This document shows positions 40,237-55,374 of a stretch of DNA of 64,000 bases, piece after piece. The notes beneath the pieces are model-generated. The model worked only from the letters and a program-made list of their open reading frames with translations, was not told where the DNA came from and ran no database searches. The number at the start of each line of letters is the position of its first letter. Position 1 is the stretch's first letter. Made by a program: the position numbers and the translations under genes. Where the stretch lies: the NCBI GenBank assembly GCA_964017155.1, contig OZ024856.1:560501-624500 (forward strand). Reading direction: 5' to 3'. This stretch comes from Oasisia sp. SBJ-2009. Lineage: Eukaryota > Annelida > Polychaeta > Sabellida > Siboglinidae.

Positions 40237-43200
40237 GTGCTTTTATGAGAGAGTGCGCGTGAAGGTACGCGCCCACAAGTGTAGGCATTTATGTACAAGT
40301 CGTGCACACCTCAATTTTGGTATTATAACTGTATCTTTGCCAACATTTGATACTTGATTTTGTTAATTCAATCAATTATATTCATCTTGCGCATATTTAT
40401 GTTTTATATACAGTGCGTCTTAGCAGACTTTTGAGGTCGAAAAGACACCGCGGTCGGTATAAACAAACTGTTTATCGTTTATTTCATATGCTCAGCGCAG
40501 TAACATGCACCGCTCCGCTTGCGACTGGCACAAATCGCGCTGTCTTTTCGACCTCAAAAGTTTGCCAAGACGCGCTGTTTATAAAACATAAATACCCGCA
40601 AGATGATTATAATTGAATGAATTAATTTAATCAAGTATCAAATGTTGGCAAAAATACTGATATAATAGCAACATTGAGGTGGGTCCGACTTGTACATAAG
40701 TGTCAAATAGTGAAATACTGAAAACAAATTGAGAGCATACGTGCTTTTATGAGAGAGTGCGCGTGAAGGTACGCGCCCGCAAGTGTAGGCATTGATGTAC
40801 AAGTCGGGCCCACCTCAATTTTGCTATTATAACTGTATCTTTGCCAACATTTGATACTTGATTTTGTTAATTCAATCAACTATAATCATCTTGCGCATAT
40901 TTATGTTTTATATACAGTGCGTCTTAGCAGACTTTTGAGGTCGAAAAGACACCGTGGTCGGCATATAAAACTGTTTATCGCTCATTTCATATGCACAGCG
41001 CAGTAACATGCATCGCTGCGCTTGCGACTGACACAAATCGCGCTATCTTTTCGACCTCAAAAGTTTGCCAAGACGCGATGTTTATAAAACATAAATACGC
41101 GCAAGATGATTATAATTGAATGAATTAATTTAATCAAGTATCAAATGTTGGCAAAAATACTGATATAATAGCAACATTGAGGTGGGTCCGACTTGTACAT
41201 AAGTGCCAAATAGTGAAATACTGAAAACAAATTGAGAGTATACGTGCTTTTATGAGAGAGTGCGCGTGAAGGTACGCGCCCGCAAGTGTAGGCATTTATG
41301 TACAAGTCGTGCACACCTCAATTTTGGTATTATAACTGTATCTTTGCCAACATTTGATACTTGATTTTGTTAATTCAATCAATTATATTCATCTTGCGCA
41401 TATTTATGTTTTATATACAGCGCGTCTTAGCAGACTTTTGAGGTCGAAAAGACAGCGTGGTCGGCATATAAAACTGTTTATCGCTCATTTCATATGCACA
41501 GCGCAGTAACATGCACCGCTGCGCTTGCGACTGGCACAAATCGCGCTGTCTTTTCGACCTCAAAAGTTTGCCAAGACGCGCTGTTTATATAACATAAATA
41601 CCCGCAAGATGATTATAATTGAATGAATTAATTTAATCAAGTATCAAATGTTGGCAAAAATACTGATATAATAGCAACATTGAGGTGGGTCCGACTTGTA
41701 CATAAGTGTCAAATAGTGAAATACTGAAAACAAATTGAGAGCATACGTGCTTTTATGAGACAGTGCGCGTGAAGGTACGCGCCCGCAAGTGTAGGCATTG
41801 ATGTACAAGTCGGGCCCACCTCAATTTTGCTATTATAACTGTATCTATGCCAACATTTGATACTTGAATTTGTTAATTCAATCAATTATAATCATCTTTC
41901 GCATATTAATGTTTTATATACAGCGCGTCTTAGCAGACTTTTGAGGTCGAAAAGACAGCGTGGTCGGCATATAAAACTGTTTATCGCTCATTTCATACGC
42001 ACAGCGCAGTAACATGCATCGCTGCGCTTGCGACTGGCACAAATCGCGCTATCTTTTCGACCTCAAAAGTTTGCCAAGACGCGATGTTTATAAAACATAA
42101 ATACGCGCAAGATGATTATAATTGAATGAATTAATTTAATCAAGTATCAAAAATTGGCAAAAATACTGATATAATAGCAACATTGAGGTGGGTCCGACTT
42201 GTACATAAGTGCCAAATAGTGAAATACTGAAAACAAATTGAGAGTATACGTGCTTTTATGAGAGAGTGCGCGTGAAGGTACGCGCCCACAAGTGTAGGCA
42301 TTGATGTACAAGTCGTGCACACCTCAATTTTGGTATTATAACTGTATCTTTGCCAACATTTGATACTTGATTTTGTTAATTCAATCAATTATATTCATCT
42401 TGCGCATATTTATGTTTTATATACAGCGCGTCTTAGCAGACTTTTGAGGTCGAAAAGACAGCGTGGTCGGCATATAAAACTGTTTATCGCTCATTTCATA
42501 TGCACAGCGCAGTAACATGCACCCCTGCGCTTGCGACTGGCACAAATCGCGCTATCTTTTCGACCTCAAAAGTTTGCCAAGACGCGCTGTTTATAAAATA
42601 TAAATACGCGCAAGATGTTTATAATTGAATTAATTAATTTAATCAAGTATCAAATGTTGGCAAAAATACTGATATAATAGCAACATTGAGGTGGGTCCGA
42701 CTTGTACATTAGTGCCAAATAGTGAAATACTGAAAACAAAATGAGAGTATACGTGCTTTTATGAGAGAGTGCGCGTGAAGGTACGCGCCCGCAAGTGTAG
42801 GCATTTATGTACAAGTCGTGCACACCTCAATTTTGGTATTATAACTGTATCTTTGCCAACATTTGATACTTGATTTTGTTAATTCAATCAATTATATTCA
42901 TCTTGCGCATATTTATGTTTTATATACAGCGCGTCTTAGCAGACTTTTGAGGTCGAAAAGACAGCGTGGTCGGCATATAAAACTGTTTATCGCTCATTTC
43001 ATATGCACAGCGCAGTAACATGCACCGCTGCGCTTGCGACTGGCACAAATCGCGCTGTCTTTTCGACCTCAAAAGTTTGCCAAGACGCGCTGTTTATAAA
43101 ACATAAATACCCGCAAGATGATTATAATTGAATGAATTAATTTAATCAAGTATCAAATGTTGGCAAAAATACTGATATAATAGCAACATTGAGGTGGGTC

Positions 43201-45269
43201 CGACTTGTACATAAGTGTCAAATAGTGAAATACTGAAAACAAATTGAGAGCATACGTGCTTTTATGAGACAGTGCGCGTGAAGGTACGCGCCCGCAAGTG
43301 TAGGCATTGATGTACAAGTCGGGCCCACCTCAATTTTGCTATTATAACTGTATCTATGCCAACATTTGATACTTGAATTTGTTAATTCAATCAATTATAA
43401 TCATCTTTCGCATATTAATGTTTTATATACAGCGCGTCTTAGCAGACTTTTGAGGTCGAAAAGACAGCGTGGTCGGCATATAAAACTGTTTATCGCTCAT
43501 TTCATACGCACAGCGCAGTAACATGCATCGCTGCGCTTGCGACTGGCACAAATCGCGCTATCTTTTCGACCTCAAAAGTTTGCCAAGACGCGATGTTTAT
43601 AAAACATAAATACGCGCAAGATGATTATAATTGAATGAATTAATTTAATCAAGTATCAAAAATTGGCAAAAATACTGATATAATAGCAACATTGAGGTGG
43701 GTCCGACTTGTACATAAGTGCCAAATAGTGAAATACTGAAAACAAATTGAGAGTATACGTGCTTTTATGAGAGAGTGCGCGTGAAGGTACGCGCCCACAA
43801 GTGTAGGCATTTATGTACAAGTCGTGCACACCTCAATTTTGGTATTATAACTGTATCTTTGCCAACATTTGATACTTGATTTTGTTAATTCAATCAATTA
43901 TATTCATCTTGCGCATTTTTATGTTTTATATACAGGGCGTCTTAGCAGACTTTTGAGGTCGAAAAGACAGCGTGGTCGGCATAAACAAACTGTTTATCGC
44001 TCATTTCATATGCACAGCGTAGTAACATGCACCGCTGCGCTTGCGACTGGCACAAATCGCGCTGTCTTTTCGACCTCAAAAGTTTGCCAAGACGCGCTGT
44101 TTATAAAACATAAATACCCGCAAGATGATTATAATTGAATGAATTAATTTAATCAAGTATCAAATGTTGGCAAAAATACTGATATAATAGCAACATTGAG
44201 GTGGGACCGACTTGTACATAAGTGCCAAATAGTGAAATAGTGAAAACAAATTGAGAGTATACGTGCTTTTATGAGAGAGTGCGCGTGAAGGTACGCGCCC
44301 GCAAGTGTAGGCATTGATGTACAAGTCGGGCCCACCTCAATTTTGGTATTATAACTGTATCTATGCCAACATTTGATACTTGATTTTGTTAATTCAATCA
44401 ATTATAATCATCTTACGCATATTAATGTTTTATATACAGCGCGTCTTAGCATACTTTTGAGGTCGAAAAGAAAGCGTGGTCGGCATATAAAACTGTTTAT
44501 CGCTCATTTCATATGCACAGCGCAGTAACATGCACCGCTGCGTTTGCGACTGGCACAAATCGCGCTATCTTTTCGACCTCAAAAGTTTGCCAAGACGCGA
44601 TGTTTTTTAAAACATAAATACGGGCAAGATGATTATAATTGAATGAATTAATTTAATCAAGTATCAAAAGTTGGCAAAAATACTGATATAATAGCAACAT
44701 TGAGGTGGGTCCGACTTGTACATAAGTGCCAAATAGTGAAATACTGAAAACAAATTGAGAGTGTACGTGCTTTTATGAGAGAGTGCGCGTGAAGGTACGC
44801 GCCCACAAGTGTAGGCATTTATGTACAAGTCGTGCACACCTCAATTTTGGTATTATAACTGTATCTTTGCCAACATTTGATACTTGATTTTGTTAATTCA
44901 ATCAATTATATTCATCTTGCGCATATTTATGTTTTATATACAGCGCGTCTTAGCAGACTTTTGAGGTCGAAAAGACAGCGTGGTCGGCATATAAAACTGT
45001 TTATCGCTCATTTCATATGCACAGCGCAGTAACATGCACCGCTGCGTTTGCGACTGGCACAAATCGCGCTATCTTTTCGACCTCAAAAGTTTGCCAAGAC
45101 GCGCTGTTTATAAAATATAAATACGCGCAAGATGATTATAATTGAATTAATTAATTTAATCAAGTATCAAATGTTGGCAAAAATACTGATATAATAGCAA
45201 CATTGAGGTGGGTCCGACTTGTACATTAGTGCCAAATAGTGAAATACTGAAAACAAAATGAGAGTATAC
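40237..45269. repeat. Mixed-order satellite units U81-U90
   Basis: The stretch contains relatives of several earlier blocks. U82-U84 resemble the 1509-bp trimer. U85-U86 resemble U67-U68 in part, with the offset U67 to U85 being 9061 bp. U87-U89 carry the parental types of chimera U80. U89 has private changes agcatacttttg and gaaaagaaagcg near 44448-44472, which break its own arm pairing slightly. Confidence 0.7.
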
Positions 45270-48200
45270 GTGCTTTTATGAGAGAGTGCGCGTGAAGGTA
45301 CGCGCCCGCAAGTGTAGGCATTTATGTACAAGTCGGGCCCACCTAAATTTTGGTATTATAACTGTATCTTTGCCAACATTTGATACTTGATTTTGTTAAT
45401 TCAATCAATTATATTCATCTTGCGCATTTTTATGTTTTATATACAGCGCGTCTTAGCAGACTTTTGAGGTCGAAAAGACAGCGTGGTCGGCATAAACAAA
45501 CTGTTTATCGCTCATTTCATATGCACAGCGTAGTAACATGCACCGCTGCGCTTGCGACTGGCACAAATCGCGCTGTCTTTTCGACCTCAAAAGTTTGCCA
45601 AGACGCGCTGTTTATAAAACATAAATACCCGCAAGATGATTATAATTGAATGAATTAATTTAATCAAGTATCAAATGTTGGCAAAAATACTGATATAATA
45701 GCAACATTGAGGTGGGTCCGACTTGTACATAAGTGTCAAATAGTGAAATACTGAAAACAAATTGAGAGCATACGTGCTTTTATGAGAGAGTGCGCGTGAA
45801 GGTACGCGCCCGCAAGTGTAGGCATTGATGTACAAGTCGTGCACACCTCAATTTTGGTATTATAACTGTATCTTTGCCAACATTTGATACTTGATTTTGT
45901 TAATTCAATCAATTATATTCATCTTGCGCATATTTATGTTTTATATACAGCGCGTCTTAGCAGACTTTTGAGGTCGAAAAGACACCGCGGTCGGTATAAA
46001 CAAACTGTTTATCGTTTATTTCATATGCTCAGCGCAGTAACATGCACCGCTCCGCTTGCGACTGGCTCAAATCGCGCTGTCTTTTCGACCAAAAAGTTTG
46101 CCAAGACGCGCTGTTTATAAAACATAAATACCCGCAAGATGATTATAATTGAATGAATTAATTTAATCAAGTATCAAATGTTGGCAAAAATACTGATATA
46201 ATAGCAACATTGAGGTGGGACCGACTTGTACATAAGTGCCAAATAGTGAAATAGTGAAAACAAATTGAGAGTATACGTGCTTTTATGAGAGAGTGCGCGT
46301 GAAGGTACGCGCCCGCAAGTGTAGGCATTGATGTACAAGTCGGGCCCACCTCAATTTTGGTATTATAATTGTATCTTTGCAAAAATGTGATACTTGATTT
46401 TGTTAATTCAATCAATTATATTCATCTTGCGCATATTTATGTTTTATATACAGCGCGTCTTAGCAGACTTTTGAGGTCGAAAAGACACCGCGGTCGGTAT
46501 AAACAAACTGTTTATCGTTTATTTCATATGCTCAGCGCAGTAACATGCACCGCTCCGCTTGCGACTGGCACAAATCGCGCTGTCTTTTCGACCTCAAAAG
46601 TTTGCCAAGACGCGCTGTTTATAAAACATAAATACCCGCAAGATGATTATAATTGAATGAATTAATTTAATCAAGTATCAAATGTTGGCAAAAATACTGA
46701 TATAATAGCAACATTGAGGTGGGTCCGACTTGTACATCAGTCTCAAATAGTGAAATACTGAAAACAAATTGAGAGCATACGTGCTTTTATGAGAGAGTGC
46801 GCGTGAAGGTACGCGCCCGCAAGTGTAGGCATTGATGTACAAGTCGGGCCCACCTCAATTTTGCTATTATAACTGTATCTTTGCCAACATTTGATACTTG
46901 ATTTTGTTAATTCAATCAACTATAATCATCTTGCGCATATTTATGTTTTATATACAGTGCGTCTTAGCAGACTTTTGAGGTCGAAAAGACACCGTGGTCG
47001 GCATATAAAACTGTTTATCGCTCATTTCATATGCACAGCGCAGTAACATGCATCGCTGCGCTTGCGACTGACACAAATCGCGCTATCTTTTCGACCTCAA
47101 AAGTTTGCCAAGACGCGATGTTTATAAAACATAAATACGCGCAAGATGATTATAATTGAATGAATTAATTTAATCAAGTATCAAATGTTGGCAAAAATAC
47201 TGATATAATAGCAACATTGAGGTGGGTCCGACTTGTACATAAGTGCCAAATAGTGAAATACTGAAAACAAATTGAGAGTATACGTGCTTTTATGAGAGAG
47301 TGCGCATGAAGGTACGCGCCCGCAAGTGTAGGCATTTATGTACAAGTCGTGCACACCTCAATTTTGGTATTATAACTGTATCTTTGCCAACATTTGATAC
47401 TTGATTTTGTTAATTCAATCAATTATATTCATCTTTCGCATATTTATGTTTTATATACAGCGCGTCTTAGCAGACTTTTGAGGTCGAAAAGACAGCGTGG
47501 TCGGCATATAAAACTGTTTATCGCTCATTTCATATGCACAGCGCAGTAACATGCACCGCTGCGCTTGCGACTGGCACAAATCGCGCTATCTTTTCGACCT
47601 CAAAAGTTTGCCAAGACGCGCTGTTTATAAAACATAAATACCCGCAAGATGATTATAATTGAATGAATTAATTTAATCAAGTATCAAATGTTGGCAAAAA
47701 TACTGATATAATAGCAACATTGAGGTGGGTCCGACTTGTACATCAGTCTCAAATAGTGAAATACTGAAAACAAATTGAGAGCATACGTGCTTTTATGAGA
47801 GAGTGCGCGTGAAGGTACGCGCCCGCAAGTGTAGGCATTTATGTACAAGTCGGGCCCACCTAAATTTTGGTATTATAACTGTATCTTTGCCAACATTTGA
47901 TACTTGATTTTGTTAATTCAATCAATTATATTCATCTTGCGCATTTTTATGTTTTATATACAGCGCGTCTTAGCAGACTTTTGAGGTCGAAAAGACAGCG
48001 TGGTCGGCATAAACAAACTGTTTATCGCTCATTTCATATGCACAGCGTAGTAACATGCACCGCTGCGCTTGCGACTGGCACAAATCGCGCTGTCTTTTCG
48101 ACCTCAAAAGTTTGCCAAGACGCGCTGTTTATAAAACATAAATACCCGCAAGATGATTATAATTGAATGAATTAATTTAATCAAGTATCAAATGTTGGCA

Positions 48201-49319
48201 AAAATACTGATATAATAGCAACATTGAGGTGGGTCCGACTTGTACATAAGTGTCAAATAGTGAAATACTGAAAACAAATTGAGAGCATACGTGCTTTTAT
48301 GAGAGAGTGCGCGTGAAGGTACGCGCCCGCAAGTGTAGGCATTGATGTACAAGTCGGGCCCACCTCAATTTTGCTATTATAACTGTATCTTTGCCAACAT
48401 TTGATACTTGATTTTGTTAATTCAATCAATTATAATCATCTTGCGCATATTTATGTTTTATATACAGTGCGTCTTAGCAGACTTTTGAGGTCGAAAAGAC
48501 ACCGTGGTCGGCATATAAAACTGTTTATCGCTCATTTCATATGCACAGCGCAGTAACATGCATCGCTGCGCTTGCGACTGACACAAATCGCGCTATCTTT
48601 TCGACCTCAAAAGTTTGCCAAGACGCGATGTTTATAAAACATAAATACGCGCAAGATGATTATAATTGAATGAATTAATTTAATCAAGTATCAAATGTTG
48701 GCAAAAATACTGATATAATAGCAACATTGAGGTGGGTCCGACTTGTACATAAGTGCCAAATAGTGAAATACTGAAAACAAATTGAGAGTATACGTGCTTT
48801 TATGAGAGAGTGCGCATGAAGGTACGCGCCCGCAAGTGTAGGCATTTATGTACAAGTCGTGCACACCTCAATTTTGGTATTATAACTGTATCTTTGCCAA
48901 CATTTGATACTTGATTTTGTTAATTCAATCAATTATATTCATCTTTCGCATATTTATGTTTTATATACAGCGCGTCTTAGCAGACTTTTGAGGTCGAAAA
49001 GACAGCGTGGTCGGCATATAAAACTGTTTATCGCTCATTTCATATGCACAGCGCAGTAACATGCACCGCTGCGCTTGCGACTGGCACAAATCGCGCTATC
49101 TTTTCGACCTCAAAAGTTTGCCAAGACGCGCTGTTTATAAAATATAAATACGCGCAAGATGATTATAATTGAATTAATTAATTTAATCAAGTATCAAATG
49201 TTGGCAAAAATACTGATATAATAGCAACTTTGAGGTGGGTCCGACTTGTACATTAGTGCCAAATAGTGAAATACTGAAAACAAAATGAGAGTATACGTGC
49301 TTTTATGAGAGAGTGCGCG
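45270..49319. repeat. Trimer-like satellite units U91-U98
   Basis: U94-U95 and U97-U98 show a spacing of about 1510 bp. Both U95 and U98 have gtgcgcatgaagg (about 47302 and 48812) and catctttcgcat. U94 and U96 are preceded by the rare gtacatcagtctcaaat (about 46732 and 47738). U92 shares the 3-base right-arm deletion of U72 and has ggctcaaatcg in spacer A. The gcgcatg class first appears here, at U95. Confidence 0.75.
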
Positions 49320-52300
49320 TGAAGGTACGCGCCCGCAAGTGTAGGCATTTATGTACAAGTCGGGCCCACCTAAATTTTGGTATTATAACTGTATCTTTGC
49401 CAACATTTGATACTTGATTTTGTTAATTCAATCAATTATATTCATCTTGCGCATTTTTATGTTTTATATACAGCGCGTCTTAGCAGACTTTTGAGGTCGA
49501 AAAGACAGCGTGGTCGGCATAAACAAACTGTTTATCGCTCATTTCATATGCACAGCGTAGTAACATGCACCGCTGCGCTTGCGACTGGCACAAATCGCGC
49601 TGTCTTTTCGACCTCAAAAGTTTGCCAAGACGCGCTGTTTATAAAACATAAATACCCGCAAGATGATTATAATTGAATGAATGAATTTAATCAAGTATCA
49701 AATGTTGGCAAAAATACTGATATAATAGCAACATTGAGGTGGGTCCGACTTGTACATAAGTGTCAAATAGTGAAATACTGAAAACAAATTGAGAGCATAC
49801 GTGGTTTTATGAGAGAGTGCGCGTGAAGGTACGCGCCCGCAAGTGTAGGCATTGATGTACAAGTCGGGCCCACCTCAATTTTGCTATTATAACTGTATCT
49901 TTGCCAACATTTGATACTTGATTTTGTTAATTCAATCAATTATAATCATCTTGCGCATATTTATGTTTTATATACAGTGCGTCTTAGCAGACTTTTGAGG
50001 TCGAAAAGACACCGTGGTCGGCATATAAAACTGTTTATCGCTCATTTCATATGCACAGCGCAGTAACATGCATCGCTGCGCTTGCGACTGACACAAATCG
50101 CGCTATCTTTTCGACCTCAAAAGTTTGCCAAGACGCGATGTTTATAAAACATAAATACGCGCAAGATGATTATAATTGAATGAATTAATTTAATCAAGTA
50201 TCAAATGTTGGCAAAAATACTGATATAATAGCAACATTGAGGTGGGTCCGACTTGTACATTAGTGCCAAATAGTGAAATACTGAAAACAAAATGAGAGTA
50301 TACGTGCTTTTATGAGAGAGTGCGCGTGAAGGTACGCGCCCGCAAGTGTAGGCATTTATGTACAAGTCGGGCCCACCTCAATTTTGGTATTATAACTGTA
50401 TCTTTGCCAACATTTGATACTTGATTTTGTTAATTCAATCAATTATATTCATCTTGCGCATTTTTATGTTTTATATACAGCGCGTCTTAGCAGACTTTTG
50501 AGGTCGAAAAGACAGCGTGGTCGGCATAAACAAACTGTTTATCGCTCATTTCATATGCACAGCGTAGTAACATGCACCGCTGCGCTTGCGACTGGCACAA
50601 ATCGCGCGGTCTTTTCGACCTCAAAAGTTTGCCAAGACGCGCTGTTTATAAAACATAAATACCCGCAAGATGATTATAATTGAAGGAATTAATTTAATCA
50701 AGTATCAAATGTTGGCAAAAATACTGATATAATAGCAACATTGAGGTGGGTCCGACTTGTACATAAGTGTCAAATAGTGAAATAATGAAAACAAATTGAG
50801 AGCATACGTGCTTTTATGAGAGAGTGCGCGTGAAGGTACGCGCCCGCAAGTGTAGGCATTGATGTACAAGTCGGGCCCACCTCAATTTTGCTATTATAAC
50901 TGTATCTTTGCCAACATTTGATACTTGATTTTGTTAATTCAATCAATTATAATCATCTTGCGCATATTTATGTTTTATATACAGTGCGTCTTAGCAGACT
51001 TTTGAGGTCGAAAAGACACCGTGGTCGGCATATAAAACTGTTTATCGCTCATTTCATATGCACAGCGCAGTAACATGCATCGCTGCGCTTGCGACTGACA
51101 CAAATCGCGCTATCTTTTCGACCTCAAAAGTTTGCCAAGACGCGATGTTTATAAAACATAAATACGCGCAAGATGATTATAATTGAATGAATTAATTTAA
51201 TCAAGTATCAAATGTTGGCAAAAATACTGATATAATAGCAACATTGAGGTGGGTCCGACTTGTACATAAGTGCCAAATAGTGAAATACTGAAAACAAATT
51301 GAGAGTATACGTGCTTTTATGAGAGAGTGCGCATGAAGGTACGCGCCCGCAAGTGTAGGCATTTATGTACAAGTCGTGCACACCTCAATTTTGGTATTAT
51401 AACTGTATCTTTGCCAACATTTGATACTTGATTTTGTTAATTCAATCAATTATATTCATCTTGCGCATATTTATGTTTTATATACAGCGCGTCTTAGCAG
51501 ACTTTTGAGGTCGAAAAGACAGCGTGGTCGGCATATAAAACTGTTTATCGCTCATGTCATATGCACAGCGCAGTAACATGCACCGCTGCGCTTGCGACTG
51601 GCACAAATCGCGCTATCTTTTCGACCTCAAAAGTTTGCCAAGACGCGCTGTTTATAAAATATAAATACGCGCAAGATGATTATAATTGAATTAATTAATT
51701 TAATCAAGTATCAAATGTTGGCAAAAATACTGATATAATAGCAACATTGAGGTGGGTCCGACTTGTACATTAGTGCCAAATAGTGAAATACTGAAAACAA
51801 AATGAGAGTATACGTGCTTTTATGAGAGAGTGCGCGTGAAGGTACGCGCCCGCAAGTGTAGGCATTTATGTACAAGTCGGGCCCACCTAAATTTTGGTAT
51901 TATAACTGTATCTTTGCCAACATTTGATACTTGATTTTGTTAATTCAATCAATTATATTCATCTTGCGCATTTTTATGTTTTATATACAGCGCGTCTTAG
52001 CAGACTTTTGAGGTCGAAAAGACAGCGTGGTCGGCATATAAAACTGTTTATCGCTCATTTCATATGCACAGCGCAGTAACATGCATCGCTGCGCTTCCGA
52101 CTGGCACAAATCGCGCTATCTTTTCGACCTCAAAAGTTTGCCAAGACGCGATGTTTATAAAACATAAATACGCGCAAGATGATTATAATTGAATGAATTA
52201 ATTTAATCAAGTATCAAAAGTTGGCAAAAATACTGATATAATAGCAACATTGAGGTGGGTCCGACTTGTACATAAGTGCCAAATAGTGAAATACTGAAAA

Positions 52301-55300
52301 CAAATTGAGAGTATACGTGCTTTTATGAGAGAGTGCGCATGAAGGTACGCGCCCGCAAGTGTAGGCATTTATGTACAAGTCGGGCCCACCTAAATTTTGG
52401 TATTATAACTGTATCTTTGCCAACATTTGATACTTGATTTTGTTAATTCAATCAATTATATTCATCTTGCGCATTTTTATGTTTTATATACAGCGCGTCT
52501 TAGCAGACTTTTGAGGTCGAAAAGACAGCGTGGTCGGCATAAACAAACTGTTTATCGCTCATTTCATATGCACAGCGTAGTAACATGCACCGCTGCGCTT
52601 GCGACTGGCACAAATCGCGCTGTCTTTTCGACCTCAAAAGTTTGCCAAGACGCGCTGTTTATAAAACATAAATACCCGCAAGATGATTATAATTGAATGA
52701 ATGAATTTAATCAAGTATCAAATGTTGGCAAAAATACTGATATAATAGCAACATTGAGGTGGGTCCGACTTGTACATAAGTGTCAAATAGTGAAATACTG
52801 AAAACAAATTGAGAGCATACGTGGTTTTATGAGAGAGTGCGCGTGAAGGTACGCGCCCGCAAGTGTAGGCATTGATGTACAAGTCGGGCCCACCTCAATT
52901 TTGCTATTATAACTGTATCTTTGCCAACATTTGATACTTGATTTTGTTAATTCAATCAATTATAATCATCTTGCGCATATTTATGTTTTATATACAGTGC
53001 GTCTTAGCAGACTTTTGAGGTCGAAAAGACACCGTGGTCGGCATATAAAACTGTTTATCGCTCATTTCATATGCACAGCGCAGTAACATGCATCGCTGCG
53101 CTTGCGACTGACACAAATCGCGCTATCTTTTCGACCTCAAAAGTTTGCCAAGACGCGATGTTTATAAAACATAAATACGCGCAAGATGATTATAATTGAA
53201 TGAATTAATTTAATCAAGTATCAAATGTTGGCAAAAATACTGATATAATAGCAACATTGAGGTGGGTCCGACTTGTACATTAGTGCCAAATAGTGAAATA
53301 CTGAAAACAAAATGAGAGTATACGTGCTTTTATGAGAGAGTGCGCGTGAAGGTACGCGCCCGCAAGTGTAGGCATTTATGTACAAGTCGGGCCCACCTCA
53401 ATTTTGGTATTATAACTGTATCTTTGCCAACATTTGATACTTGATTTTGTTAATTCAATCAATTATATTCATCTTGCGCATTTTTATGTTTTATATACAG
53501 CGCGTCTTAGCAGACTTTTGAGGTCGAAAAGACAGCGTGGTCGGCATAAACAAACTGTTTATCGCTCATTTCATATGCACAGCGTAGTAACATGCACCGC
53601 TGCGCTTGCGACTGGCACAAATCGCGCGGTCTTTTCGACCTCAAAAGTTTGCCAAGACGCGCTGTTTATAAAACATAAATACCCGCAAGATGATTATAAT
53701 TGAAGGAATTAATTTAATCAAGTATCAAATGTTGGCAAAAATACTGATATAATAGCAACATTGAGGTGGGTCCGACTTGTACATAAGTGTCAAATAGTGA
53801 AATAATGAAAACAAATTGAGAGCATACGTGCTTTTATGAGAGAGTGCGCGTGAAGGTACGCGCCCGCAAGTGTAGGCATTGATGTACAAGTCGGGCCCAC
53901 CTCAATTTTGCTATTATAACTGTATCTTTGCCAACATTTGATACTTGATTTTGTTAATTCAATCAATTATAATCATCTTGCGCATATTTATGTTTTATAT
54001 ACAGTGCGTCTTAGCAGACTTTTGAGGTCGAAAAGACACCGTGGTCGGCATATAAAACTGTTTATCGCTCATTTCATATGCACAGCGCAGTAACATGCAT
54101 CGCTGCGCTTGCGACTGACACAAATCGCGCTATCTTTTCGACCTCAAAAGTTTGCCAAGACGCGATGTTTATAAAACATAAATACGCGCAAGATGATTAT
54201 AATTGAATGAATTAATTTAATCAAGTATCAAATGTTGGCAAAAATACTGATATAATAGCAACATTGAGGTGGGTCCGACTTGTACATAAGTGCCAAATAG
54301 TGAAATACTGAAAACAAATTGAGAGTATACGTGCTTTTATGAGAGAGTGCGCATGAAGGTACGCGCCCGCAAGTGTAGGCATTTATGTACAAGTCGTGCA
54401 CACCTCAATTTTGGTATTATAACTGTATCTTTGCCAACATTTGATACTTGATTTTGTTAATTCAATCAATTATATTCATCTTGCGCATATTTATGTTTTA
54501 TATACAGCGCGTCTTAGCAGACTTTTGAGGTCGAAAAGACAGCGTGGTCGGCATATAAAACTGTTTATCGCTCATGTCATATGCACAGCGCAGTAACATG
54601 CACCGCTGCGCTTGCGACTGGCACAAATCGCGCTATCTTTTCGACCTCAAAAGTTTGCCAAGACGCGCTGTTTATAAAATATAAATACGCGCAAGATGAT
54701 TATAATTGAATTAATTAATTTAATCAAGTATCAAATGTTGGCAAAAATACTGATATAATAGCAACATTGAGGTGGGTCCGACTTGTACATTAGTGCCAAA
54801 TAGTGAAATACTGAAAACAAAATGAGAGTATACGTGCTTTTATGAGAGAGTGCGCGTGAAGGTACGCGCCCGCAAGTGTAGGCATTTATGTACAAGTCGG
54901 GCCCACCTAAATTTTGGTATTATAACTGTATCTTTGCCAACATTTGATACTTGATTTTGTTAATTCAATCAATTATATTCATCTTGCGCATTTTTATGTT
55001 TTATATACAGCGCGTCTTAGCAGACTTTTGAGGTCGAAAAGACAGCGTGGTCGGCATATAAAACTGTTTATCGCTCATTTCATATGCACAGCGCAGTAAC
55101 ATGCATCGCTGCGCTTCCGACTGGCACAAATCGCGCTATCTTTTCGACCTCAAAAGTTTGCCAAGACGCGATGTTTATAAAACATAAATACGCGCAAGAT
55201 GATTATAATTGAATGAATTAATTTAATCAAGTATCAAAAGTTGGCAAAAATACTGATATAATAGCAACATTGAGGTGGGTCCGACTTGTACATAAGTGCC

Positions 55301-55374
55301 AAATAGTGAAATACTGAAAACAAATTGAGAGTATACGTGCTTTTATGAGAGAGTGCGCATGAAGGTACGCGCCC
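49320..55374. repeat. Tandem duplication of a 3020-bp hexamer
   Basis: The segment from about 49320 to 52354 matches about 52340 to 55374 at a constant offset of 3020, and I noticed no difference within it. Shared rare changes: gaatgaatgaattt (about 49675 and 52695), atacgtggtttt (about 49797 and 52817), cgcgcggtcttttc (about 50605 and 53625), gaaataatgaaaac (about 50779 and 53799), ctcatgtcatatg (about 51551 and 54571) and cttccgactgg (about 52094 and 55114). Left limit: U99 has gcgcgtg where U105 has gcgcatg. Right limit: U105 has gcccgcaag and U111 gcccacaag at 55375. Confidence 0.92.
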
